From: an uncultured Peptococcaceae bacterium
GTDB lineage: Bacteria > Bacillota > Dehalobacteriia > UBA4068 > JAAVYR01
Direction: 5' to 3'
Assembly (NCBI GenBank): GCA_949739465.1
Contig: CATIYQ010000060.1
Span: 1 to 11,184, forward strand
DNA length: 11,184 nucleotides
Positions 1 to 5,532 of the stretch are shown here, piece by piece (position 1 is the stretch's first letter; each line of letters begins with the position of its first letter). The position numbers and the translations under genes were made by a program. The notes beneath the pieces were generated by a model. The model did not search any database and was not told where the DNA came from. It saw nothing but the letters and a program-made list of their open reading frames with translations.

Positions 1-1
1 A

Positions 2-73
2 GAGAAAGAGGACTATGTAACTTTTTGGTTTCTTCAATTCAAAAGAGCTATAGACCGATTGGGAAAGAACTAA
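2..73 (+). CDS. Possible C-terminal end of an unidentified protein (5' truncated)
   Basis: Frame 2 is open from the window edge to a TAA at 71-73 and gives 23 residues ending AIDRLGKN. The composition (aromatic, charged, amphipathic) is plausible for a real C-terminus, but the fragment is too short to assign to a family. Frame 1 is also open over this stretch, to a TAA at 136-138, but its translation is cysteine-rich and less protein-like. A small hairpin (71-77 with 84-90) overlaps the stop but has no following T-run, so it does not look like an intrinsic terminator. Sequence upstream of the window would settle whether this is a gene. Confidence 0.3.
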   Translation, partial: EKEDYVTFWFLQFKRAIDRLGKN

Positions 74-266
74 GGGGTATTTGCTCCTTATGTTGTTGGG
101 GCGATGTCGCCGAAACTTTCTGCTTTTTGCAGCCCTAAACTACAACGCAAATACCTTGGGCATATTTTCTTTTTCTTCTTTTTCTAAAAGAACGAGTGAA
201 ACAAGCCCAAAGTAACGCATAGCAACTGCCCAACGCATAACAAGTAGCAAGTATTTCCCAACTATA
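74..266. other. Stretch without a recognisable gene
   Basis: I see no supported reading frame, RNA gene or promoter here. It holds a pyrimidine-rich tract around 161-186, two short palindromes (101-110 and 119-131), and an imperfect 14-base tandem pair (214-227 and 232-245, 12 of 14 identical). It may be decayed or linker DNA between the upstream gene and the toxin-antitoxin locus. Confidence 0.4.
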
Positions 267-295
267 TTGACAAGGACGATTCCGTTTCATATAAT
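267..295 (+). promoter_or_regulatory. Consensus sigma-A promoter of the antisense RNA
   Basis: TTGACA at 267-272 and TATAAT at 290-295 are separated by exactly 17 bases, a full match to the vegetative consensus. Transcription is predicted to start near 302, pointing at the 3' end of the convergent toxin gene. A fully consensus promoter in front of a roughly 100-base untranslated unit is typical of antitoxin RNAs that must outnumber the toxin mRNA. Confidence 0.75.
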
Positions 296-307
296 ATAGA
301 TAGAAAA

Positions 308-335
308 GGTGCTGCCGATAAGCGGTTAGCCCCTC
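308..335 (+). repeat. Left arm of inverted leader repeat
   Basis: The segment contains AGGTGCTGCC and then GCGGTTAGCCCCTC (322-335). The same two blocks, in the same order but on the opposite strand, form the leader of the toxin mRNA (494-529). The 14-base block is a perfect inverted repeat with 494-507; the AGGTG-TGCC block differs at one base. Both convergent RNAs therefore start with closely related leaders, as if the promoter-leader unit had been duplicated in inverted orientation. Confidence 0.7.
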
Positions 336-351
336 AAAACTTGTTAGTTAT

Positions 352-401
352 AAAAGAAATAACCGCAAAGTTTCTCAGGCTTGGGCGGTTATTTCTTTTT
401 T
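352..401. terminator. Bidirectional intrinsic terminator shared by toxin and antisense RNA
   Basis: A perfect 15-base-pair stem (352-366 with 385-399) surrounds an 18-base loop. On the plus strand it runs into six T (396-401), ending the antisense RNA. On the minus strand the stem itself ends in TTTT (355-352), ending the toxin mRNA, although the U-tract is then interrupted. The toxin stop codon (391-389) lies inside the right arm. Shared terminators between convergent partners are a hallmark of several type I toxin-antitoxin loci. Confidence 0.75.
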
Positions 402-472
402 ATGATAGAGTATGTAACAAATACAACATTGACAATTAAACCAATAAAAGCAATTATCTCTGTGGTTGTCAT
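389..472 (-). CDS. Putative holin-like type I toxin peptide (27 aa)
   Basis: The minus strand encodes a 27-residue peptide that starts MTTTEIIAF, continues as one hydrophobic helix of about 17-18 residues, and ends YSIIKKK. A short N-terminal cap, a single membrane-spanning helix and a lysine tail are the architecture of the small putative holin-like toxins (Hol_Tox type) and of TxpA/BsrG/Fst-like type I toxins, which insert into and disturb the cytoplasmic membrane. The ATG at 472 follows an excellent Shine-Dalgarno, GGGGGTGAT, at suitable spacing. The gene has its own promoter (536-564), a structured leader, and a convergent antisense RNA. Family membership is by resemblance; toxicity is inferred. 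It is too short for ordinary gene callers. It lies directly downstream of gpr on the same strand. Confidence 0.7.
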   Translation of the reverse strand: MTTTEIIAFIGLIVNVVFVTYSIIKKK

Positions 473-481
473 ATCTATCAC

Positions 482-499
482 CCCCTCTGGAGAGAGGGG
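482..499 (-). promoter_or_regulatory. Hairpin sequestering the toxin Shine-Dalgarno
   Basis: In the toxin mRNA leader, CCCCTCT (499-493) can pair with AGAGGGG (488-482) across a four-base loop, giving a 7-base-pair, G+C-rich stem. The 3' arm is the beginning of the ribosome binding site (AGAGGGGGTGAT, 488-477) of the 27-codon gene. Such occlusion delays translation in other type I toxins (for example Fst), so that antisense pairing can occur first. Confidence 0.6.
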
Positions 500-529
500 C
501 TAACCGCCTACCGTGTTATGGCAACACCT
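494..529 (-). repeat. Right arm of inverted leader repeat (toxin mRNA 5' leader)
   Basis: Read on the minus strand this is AGGTGTTGCC, a linker, then GCGGTTAGCCCCTC, matching the leader of the antisense RNA at 308-335. The linker is longer here and lets the 5' end fold into a small GTGTT/AACAC hairpin (527-523 with 517-513), which may shield the mRNA 5' end. Confidence 0.65.
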
Positions 530-535
530 ATTTTA

Positions 536-564
536 ATCTTACAAATTTTAACAGTGTTTGTCAA
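536..564 (-). promoter_or_regulatory. Sigma-A promoter of the toxin gene
   Basis: On the minus strand, TTGACA (564-559) and TAAGAT (541-536) are 17 bases apart; the -35 is perfect and the -10 matches five of six positions. The start is predicted near 529, leaving a leader of about 57 nucleotides before the toxin ATG. The -35 hexamer is one half of a perfect palindrome, TGTCAA-TTT-TTGACA (559-573), immediately past the gpr stop codon. Confidence 0.65.
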
Positions 565-581
565 TTTTTGACATTATTTTT

Positions 582-1571
582 TTATTGCATATAGTCCCGG
601 CAGTTTTCCAGGGTGAGGGTGGGGTGGATCGCGCAGGTCAGTGTGGTGGCAAGAATCCCTGCAATGTTGGTTATCATCTCGTCAATTTCCTTGGGCGTCA
701 CCACTAAGTTTCCCGAAAAAGGCATTAAAAGCTCGTGCGCCACTGACTGCACACAGCGAGGGGAGAGGATTGCCTCTATCTCCTCTTGGGTGAGGAAGTT
801 TTGCGCCGCCCACTCTCGCTGTAAAATGCGGAACGCCTCGTTGACAATGACAGCGCTGTGGACCACCGTCGGTACGCCGATGGCGATAACCGGCACGCCC
901 ATGGTAGCGGCGCTGATGTCTGCTCGGCGGTTGCCGATGCCCGACCCGGGGGAGATACCTGTATTGGTAATCTGGATGGTAGAGCCGATGCGGCTGACGC
1001 TGGCTGCCGATAAGGCATCAATGGCGATGATACAAGCAGGCTTTACATGGGCGCACACCCCGCGGATAATCTCTGCCGTCTCAATGCCGTTGCTGCCTAA
1101 GACACCGGGGGCTAAGGTGCAGACGGAGCGAATGTTTTTGTCGATTGCCTCCGGCGCATAGAGGAGAATGTGCCTGGTGGCTAAGATGCGGTCGATGACG
1201 GCAGGACCTAAGGCGTCGGGGGTAGCATGGTCATTGCCTAAACCTACTATTAAAATAGACTTGTCCTTTTCCCGTGGCAGGAGAGGCTTAAAGTGTTGGG
1301 CGAAAATACGGTTCATCTCCTCCAGGGTGCCTTGTTCCCAAGCGAGAGAGTGGCTTTCTATGGTGATGTATCTGCCGATGGGTTTGCCCAGAGCTTGGGC
1401 GCCTCGTTCGTCTAAAATGTCGATAATGGTGACGGCGCTGTTGTCATAGTTTAACACTTGCTCCTTCACACCCGCCACCTCAATATTTGCCTTGCCGCGG
1501 AGCAGTTGATTTGCCTCCACCGCCAAATCCAGCGAGACTCCTAGCTTTTGAAAATCTTCCATTTGCAACAT
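582..1571 (-). CDS. gpr: Germination protease GPR (spore protease, peptidase family A25)
   Basis: GPR degrades the small acid-soluble proteins coating spore DNA during germination. The 329-residue product has the family landmarks: LDLAVEA near residues 14-20, VGLGN and TPDALGP at 109-123, APGVLGSNGIETAEII at 154-169, IAIDALSA at 182-189, and the TNTGISPGSGIGNRR and GVPVIAIGVPTVV blocks after 202. D119 and D185 are 66 residues apart, as are the two acidic active-site residues (127 and 193) of the Bacillus megaterium enzyme. The ATG at 1571 has a strong AAAGGAGGG site; a second ATG at codon 4 is less well placed. The N-terminus is short, and the usual RTDLA motif is SLDLA here. It is divergent from rsmD. 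No clear sporulation-sigma promoter or terminator was found. Confidence 0.93.
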   Translation of the reverse strand: MLQMEDFQKLGVSLDLAVEANQLLRGKANIEVAGVKEQVLNYDNSAVTIIDILDERGAQALGKPIGRYITIESHSLAWEQGTLEEMNRIFAQHFKPLLPREKDKSILIVGLGNDHATPDALGPAVIDRILATRHILLYAPEAIDKNIRSVCTLAPGVLGSNGIETAEIIRGVCAHVKPACIIAIDALSAASVSRIGSTIQITNTGISPGSGIGNRRADISAATMGVPVIAIGVPTVVHSAVIVNEAFRILQREWAAQNFLTQEEIEAILSPRCVQSVAHELLMPFSGNLVVTPKEIDEMITNIAGILATTLTCAIHPTLTLENCRDYMQ

Positions 1572-1627
1572 GATATGCCCTCCTTTTGGTTATGTAGAGA
1601 AAATAAAATATATTTTTTGCAGGAAGA

Positions 1628-1656
1628 TTGCGAATTTAGGGAGAATAGTGTATAGT
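1628..1656 (+). promoter_or_regulatory. Candidate sigma-A promoter for rsmD
   Basis: TTGCGA (1628-1633) and TATAGT (1651-1656) are 17 bases apart, matching the consensus at four and five of six positions. It lies in the intergenic region between divergent gpr and rsmD and would give a leader of about 110 nucleotides. Confidence 0.4.
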
Positions 1657-1771
1657 CTATATGAAAATAAGCGATATGGAAATAAGTTATTTTTGAGCGC
1701 AAATTCAGATTTCCCTGTTAGCATTGCCTAAAAGGGAAAATCTATGCGGGAGACTGGGGAGTGTTTGTGTG

Positions 1772-2317
1772 ATGAGGATTATCGGCGGCAGCAAAAAAGG
1801 ACACCCTTTGCAAGCGCCGGCAGGCACTGTTACCAGACCGACTACGGACCGCGTTCGCGAAGCCATTTTTAACACGCTGCAAATGCGTATCCCTGAGGCA
1901 AAGATTCTAGACGTTTTTGCCGGCAGCGGCGGCATGTCCATGGAGGCTTTAAGCCGCGGCGCAAGCTTCGCCGACCTTTATGAGAAAGACCGAAAGGCTA
2001 TCGCCGCTATAGAGCGGAATATAAAATTTTTGGGCTTTGAGGAACAAGCCAAACTTTGGAAAGGGGATGCGCTCCTTTTTTTATCGCAAAATTCTGCTCA
2101 ATATGATATTATTTTCTTAGACCCGCCTTATTATGAAGGATTATATGAAAAGACCGTTTCTCTCATTTTGGAGCGGCAGCTCCTGGCGGAGAACGGCTTG
2201 CTTGTGGTAGAGACGGCAAAAAACAGCCCAATTCTATCCGATGGCATTTTGCAAGAATTGAAACAGATAAAAACTGCCGCATACGGCGATACGAAAATAG
2301 ATTACTATTCTCTATGA
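1772..2317 (+). CDS. rsmD: 16S rRNA (guanine(966)-N(2))-methyltransferase RsmD
   Basis: This enzyme transfers a methyl group from S-adenosylmethionine to N2 of G966 of 16S rRNA in the small-subunit head. The 181-residue product begins MRIIGG, the standard RsmD start, has the TRPTTDRVREAIFN block at 21-34, the SAM-binding DVFAGSGG at 47-54, and the catalytic DPPY at 117-120, so it is complete. The ATG at 1772 is chosen over an upstream in-frame TTG at 1724 because the family begins at this Met; the preceding GGGGAG is a modest ribosome binding site. The next gene follows 15 bases on, suggesting an operon. In B. subtilis the homologue ylbH is followed by coaD, which is absent here. Confidence 0.93.
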   Translation: MRIIGGSKKGHPLQAPAGTVTRPTTDRVREAIFNTLQMRIPEAKILDVFAGSGGMSMEALSRGASFADLYEKDRKAIAAIERNIKFLGFEEQAKLWKGDALLFLSQNSAQYDIIFLDPPYYEGLYEKTVSLILERQLLAENGLLVVETAKNSPILSDGILQELKQIKTAAYGDTKIDYYSL

Positions 2318-2332
2318 GAAAGGGGAATTACT

Positions 2333-2803
2333 GTGGAAAAAGTTGAAATCGAAGATGTATTAAAAGAAATGGAAGAAGCCATTACGGGCGCGTCTCGTAT
2401 CCCGCTTTCCGGGAAGGTATTGGTAGACGGGGACGCGTTGTTGGAATGTATCGACAAAATCTACGCTATGATGCCGGAAGAAATCAAACAAGCCCAACAA
2501 GTGTTGGAACAAAGCGATAAGCTGAAAGAAAGCATCGAAAACAATGGTCAGAAAATCATCGAAGACGCGAAAAAACAAGCAGCCCACCTGGTAGAAGAAA
2601 CAGAAATTGTGCAGCAAGCTCGTGTGGAAGCGGAAGAGCTGACCAATCAAGCGGTAGCCTCCGCTAACGCTTTAGGGCAGCAGGTGAAAACCTATGCCGA
2701 AGATGTGCTTCGTCAATTGGAACTTAATGTAGAACGGGCGTTACATACCATTCGTAAGAGCCGGGAAGAAATGACGGGACAACGGGACCAATCCCAGCAA
2801 TAG
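2333..2803 (+). CDS. Small coiled-coil protein of unknown function, downstream of rsmD
   Basis: The 156-residue product is acidic at the N-terminus and then almost entirely helical and rich in E, Q, K and A. A heptad-like coiled coil extends from about residue 47 to 150, resembling the stalk of ATP synthase subunit b. There is no signal peptide or membrane helix, so it is probably cytoplasmic. Proteins of this sort next to rsmD and ylbJ in related bacteria are often labelled only 'ATPase' or hypothetical; no nucleotide-binding motif is visible here, so I do not assign a function. The start is GTG at 2333 with an AAAGGGGA site 15 bases after the rsmD stop. Translation is probably coupled to rsmD transcription. 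It converges with ylbJ, with 22 bases between the two stops and no clear terminator. Confidence 0.8.
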   Translation: MEKVEIEDVLKEMEEAITGASRIPLSGKVLVDGDALLECIDKIYAMMPEEIKQAQQVLEQSDKLKESIENNGQKIIEDAKKQAAHLVEETEIVQQARVEAEELTNQAVASANALGQQVKTYAEDVLRQLELNVERALHTIRKSREEMTGQRDQSQQ

Positions 2804-2825
2804 GTAGAATGAACCCCATTGTATT

Positions 2826-4004
2826 TTAATGTGAATAGAAGATTTTTTGCAGCAGGCGTATAATTGCGCCTGCTGTTGCTATACCTGCCAGCAAAAGAAA
2901 GGCAAAAAGCAACAATTGCCAATATAATAGAATCAGTTGGGGCGCGGAGAGAGTTAGGGGCGCTGTCCCTACCATATTGCCGGTGGGAACAGCAGGGAAG
3001 AAGTGCAGGACAATAAGGGCAGAAAGAACGCTTTGCAGAATCCGGCTGCAAAAATAAGTTTTCAAGCTCAGCCCTGCGGGGGCGGTGATAGCGGCGATTT
3101 GCATTTGGATAGAGACGCCGCTCCAGGCGAGAATGGCAGCGATTACCGCTACCGTATGGGCAAGGGGTGCGCCAAGAGAGGCGGTGGTCTGCACGCCTAA
3201 GGTGATTTCCCAAAAGCCGCTGATAACCCCGGCGACTAACGCCGTATCAATGCCCAGCAACTGGCAGAGGGGTGTGAAAGCGAGAGCAAAAATTTTCTCT
3301 GCGCCGGAAAGACGGAGCATGGTGATAAGTACGGAAAAGGCTACCATGAAACCGCCGATGACGGCTAAGTTGGTCAGGGATTTGCTTACCGCTTCCTTGC
3401 AGACCGTACCCAGGGGCAGCGTCTCAGGGGGCAGGACGGCAAGGAGATTTTTTCTTTGGAGCGGAACATGGGCTGCTTGTTTCTTCCTGCTGACGAGCCC
3501 TAGGAAAACGCCCAGCAAGAGATTGAGACTGTAATGGACCAACCCTAAAAAAAAGCCTAATTGGGGACGGTTTAAGATGGCGGCGCATACTGTAATCATA
3601 ATAAACAAAGGGCTGGCGTTGTTGGTGAAAGCGAGGAGCCGTTCGCCTTCTTCCTTGGTGCAAAGACCTTCCCGATATAGTCCAGCAGTGATAGCGGCTC
3701 CTGTGGGAAAGCCTGCCGTGTAACCCAGCACTAGCGCTACGCCTGCGCTGCCCGGCAGGTGGAAGAGGGGGCGCATCACCGGCTCTAAAAAATAGCCCAA
3801 CAAGTGGGCCCCACCTAAGCGCAGGAGCAATTCGGAAGCCATGAAAAAGGGTAGAAGAGAGGGCAGCACCACCGTCCACCAAGAGGTGATGGCCTGTTCA
3901 GCCGCCTGATAAGTCTCTCTGGGATAAAAAATCATCAGTAGAATCAGTGTAAATAAAAATGCGATAAAAATAATTTTTTGCAGGATTTTAGGGGTTCTGG
4001 GCAT
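2826..4004 (-). CDS. ylbJ: Sporulation integral membrane protein YlbJ
   Basis: The product (392 residues from the chosen start) is a polytopic membrane protein of roughly ten hydrophobic segments made of two related halves of the nucleoside-recognition/Gate type. Typical motifs are LLPFFMASELLLRLGG and GYTAGFPTGAA in the first half, FTNNASPLFIM, and GVISGFWEITLGVQ in the second. In B. subtilis YlbJ is made in the mother cell and is needed for spore cortex formation; its exact transport role is not settled. I choose ATG at 4004 because AGGTG sits six bases upstream; a GTG at 4013 would add three residues but lacks a good site. It is encoded on the opposite strand to both neighbours. A weak sigma-E-like sequence lies upstream but is not convincing. 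Confidence 0.9.
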   Translation of the reverse strand: MPRTPKILQKIIFIAFLFTLILLMIFYPRETYQAAEQAITSWWTVVLPSLLPFFMASELLLRLGGAHLLGYFLEPVMRPLFHLPGSAGVALVLGYTAGFPTGAAITAGLYREGLCTKEEGERLLAFTNNASPLFIMITVCAAILNRPQLGFFLGLVHYSLNLLLGVFLGLVSRKKQAAHVPLQRKNLLAVLPPETLPLGTVCKEAVSKSLTNLAVIGGFMVAFSVLITMLRLSGAEKIFALAFTPLCQLLGIDTALVAGVISGFWEITLGVQTTASLGAPLAHTVAVIAAILAWSGVSIQMQIAAITAPAGLSLKTYFCSRILQSVLSALIVLHFFPAVPTGNMVGTAPLTLSAPQLILLYWQLLLFAFLLLAGIATAGAIIRLLQKIFYSH

Positions 4005-4087
4005 AATATACACCTAAGCCTATTTTTCTAAAATAATGTTATATTGTTATGTTTGATGCTCACTATATATGTTGCAAAAAAAATATT

Positions 4088-4116
4088 TTGTCAATTTTGG
4101 GATTTTCTGATATAAT
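4088..4116 (+). promoter_or_regulatory. Sigma-A promoter of ackA
   Basis: TTGTCA (4088-4093) and TATAAT (4111-4116) are 17 bases apart, a near-consensus match. The predicted start near 4123 leaves a leader of about 80 nucleotides before ackA. Confidence 0.65.
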
Positions 4117-4204
4117 ATCAAATTAAGAGTATGTTCATAAAATTGGTTCTCTATTTTCGTATTCAGAATTCGATTATCTGTAAGGATAATAAGGAGGCAA
4201 TGTA

Positions 4205-5419
4205 ATGAAAATTTTGGTGTTGAACTGCGGTAGTTCATCTGTAAGATATCAGGTGTTCGGCATGTCAGATGAAAGGGTAATGGCAAAAGGCGTTATTGAA
4301 AAAATCGGTTTGCCTGATGCGACTCTTACCCATCGTCCCACCGGGAAAGATAAAGTAGAAATCGTGACCGATATTCCCGACCATGCCACGGCAATTTCCA
4401 TGATGGCGGACGCCCTTACACATCCTGAATACGGTATTGTCTCCGGCTTAGATGAAATCGATATTGTGGGACACCGCATCGTGCACGGCGGTGCGCATTT
4501 TATCGGTGCAGCTATGATTGATGAACAAGTTATTGCTGAGTTAGAACGGCTGACAGAGCTAGCGCCCTTACATAATCCGCCGTCCCTTGCAGGTATTCAT
4601 GCCTGTCAGGAAGCTATCCCCGGCGTGCCTATGGTAGCTGTGTTTGACACCGCTTTCCACCAAACCATGGAGCCGGACGCATATCTTTATCCATTGCCTT
4701 ATGAAATGTACGAACGTCATGGCATTCGCCGTTTTGGTTTTCATGGTACTTCTAATAAATATATTACTTCCCGTGTGGAAGATATTCTGAAAACGCCTCT
4801 TGAGAACCTGAGAATTATTAACTGCCACTTGGGCAACGGTTGCAGCATTACTGCCATTCGCGGCGGCAAATCTGTCAATACCTCCATGGGCTTCACTCCC
4901 TTGGAAGGCTTAATGATGGGGACTCGTTGCGGCGATGTAGACCCTGCCGTGGTTGCCTATATCATGCGGAAAGAAAACTGGGACGCCCATGAAGCCAGCG
5001 AATGTATGAATAAGCGGTCAGGTCTTTTAGGTGTTTCAGGGGTGAGCAACGACCTGAGAAACGTTATCGAAGAAGCAGAGAAGGGGCATATGCGGTCTCA
5101 GCTTGCTATTGATATGTTCTGCAAATCTATCGTGCGGTATATCGGCGCTTATATGGCAGAAATGAATGGTGCAGACGTTATTGTGTTTACTGCTGGTGTT
5201 GGGGAAAACAGTCCTTTGATTCGGGAAAAAGTTTGCCGCCATTTAGAATTTGCTGGCGTAGAATTTGACGCGGAAGAAAATAAAATCAACGGTAAAGAAC
5301 ACATTATCACCAAAGAGGGTTCTAAAATAAAAGTAATGGTGATTCCTACCAATGAGGAATTGATGATTGCACGAGAAGCGAAGACCTTATTGGAAAAAAG
5401 ACACGTGAACATTGATTAA
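4205..5419 (+). CDS. ackA: Acetate kinase AckA
   Basis: Acetate kinase interconverts acetyl phosphate plus ADP with acetate plus ATP, giving substrate-level ATP in fermentation. The 404 residues align without gaps to the numbering of the Methanosarcina thermophila enzyme: N7, R91, H123, D148, H180, H208, R241 and E384 are all present, in LNCGSSS, GHRIVHGG, FDTAFH, GFHGTS, HLGNG, GTRCGDVDP and PTNEE. One oddity is Asn at 184, where the motif GFHGTSH normally has a second His. The ATG at 4205 follows an ideal AAGGAGG site. It is transcribed alone from a near-consensus promoter; no phosphotransacetylase gene is adjacent. A weak hairpin (5420-5436) after the stop lacks a T-run. Confidence 0.96.
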   Translation: MKILVLNCGSSSVRYQVFGMSDERVMAKGVIEKIGLPDATLTHRPTGKDKVEIVTDIPDHATAISMMADALTHPEYGIVSGLDEIDIVGHRIVHGGAHFIGAAMIDEQVIAELERLTELAPLHNPPSLAGIHACQEAIPGVPMVAVFDTAFHQTMEPDAYLYPLPYEMYERHGIRRFGFHGTSNKYITSRVEDILKTPLENLRIINCHLGNGCSITAIRGGKSVNTSMGFTPLEGLMMGTRCGDVDPAVVAYIMRKENWDAHEASECMNKRSGLLGVSGVSNDLRNVIEEAEKGHMRSQLAIDMFCKSIVRYIGAYMAEMNGADVIVFTAGVGENSPLIREKVCRHLEFAGVEFDAEENKINGKEHIITKEGSKIKVMVIPTNEELMIAREAKTLLEKRHVNID

Positions 5420-5444
5420 ATCTATGGCAAATAGATGTTAATCC

Positions 5445-5473
5445 TTGACACGAGAAGAGAAGACGATTATAAT
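5445..5473 (+). promoter_or_regulatory. Consensus sigma-A promoter of the yceD-rpmF operon
   Basis: TTGACA (5445-5450) and TATAAT (5468-5473) are 17 bases apart, a perfect match. The start is predicted near 5480, about 53 bases before the yceD start codon. Strength fits a ribosomal protein operon. Confidence 0.75.
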
Positions 5474-5487
5474 AGATTAGCGTTGGA

Positions 5488-5518
5488 CACTATAATGAAG
5501 GATGATTTTATTATAGTG
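5488..5518 (+). promoter_or_regulatory. Leader hairpin next to the yceD ribosome binding site
   Basis: A perfect nine-base inverted repeat, CACTATAAT (5488-5496) and ATTATAGTG (5510-5518), encloses a 13-base loop and ends directly at the GGAGGTG ribosome binding site. It could be an RNA control element of translation or a DNA operator just after the transcription start. No T-run follows, so it is not a terminator. Confidence 0.45.
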
Positions 5519-5532
5519 GAGGTGGCGTTTCT

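Larger units (their letters stand above)
302..401 (+). ncRNA. Putative antisense RNA antitoxin of a type I toxin-antitoxin locus
   Basis: A transcript of about 100 nucleotides is predicted from the consensus promoter at 267-295 to the T-run of the terminator at 396-401. No ribosome binding site with a credible reading frame is seen in it. It runs convergently to the 27-codon toxin gene and is complementary to the last roughly 50 nucleotides of the toxin mRNA, including the final three sense codons and the stop. Its 5' part carries GCGGTTAGCCCCTC (322-335), whose CCCCUC stretch could pair with the GAGGGG of the toxin Shine-Dalgarno region. The arrangement resembles known 3'-overlapping type I pairs such as txpA/RatA. 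Existence of the RNA is inferred from sequence signals; its ends are estimates. Confidence 0.65.

Noticed and set aside
71..90. Hairpin overlapping the stop of the partial upstream frame
   Set aside because: Contains a G-U pair and is not followed by T residues, so not a terminator.
214..245. Imperfect 14-base tandem pair (12 of 14 identical)
   Set aside because: Only two copies, short and A+C rich; could be chance, and no CRISPR or iteron structure is present.
613..1161. Long plus-strand open frame inside gpr
   Set aside because: It is antisense to a clearly recognised gene, with low-complexity, Met-rich translation and no ribosome binding site.
2713..3882. Several minus- and plus-strand frames of 65-166 codons across ylbJ
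   Set aside because: All are alternative-frame shadows of the ylbJ gene, whose membrane-protein translation and motifs are convincing.
4030..4075. Sigma-E-like promoter for ylbJ on the minus strand (CATATA about 14 bases before CATAACAAT)
   Set aside because: The -10 needs an extra base to match the sigma-E consensus and A+T richness makes chance matches likely; not listed as a feature.
5420..5436. Hairpin ATCTAT/ATAGAT after ackA
   Set aside because: Six A+T-rich pairs and no following T-run; not convincing as a terminator.
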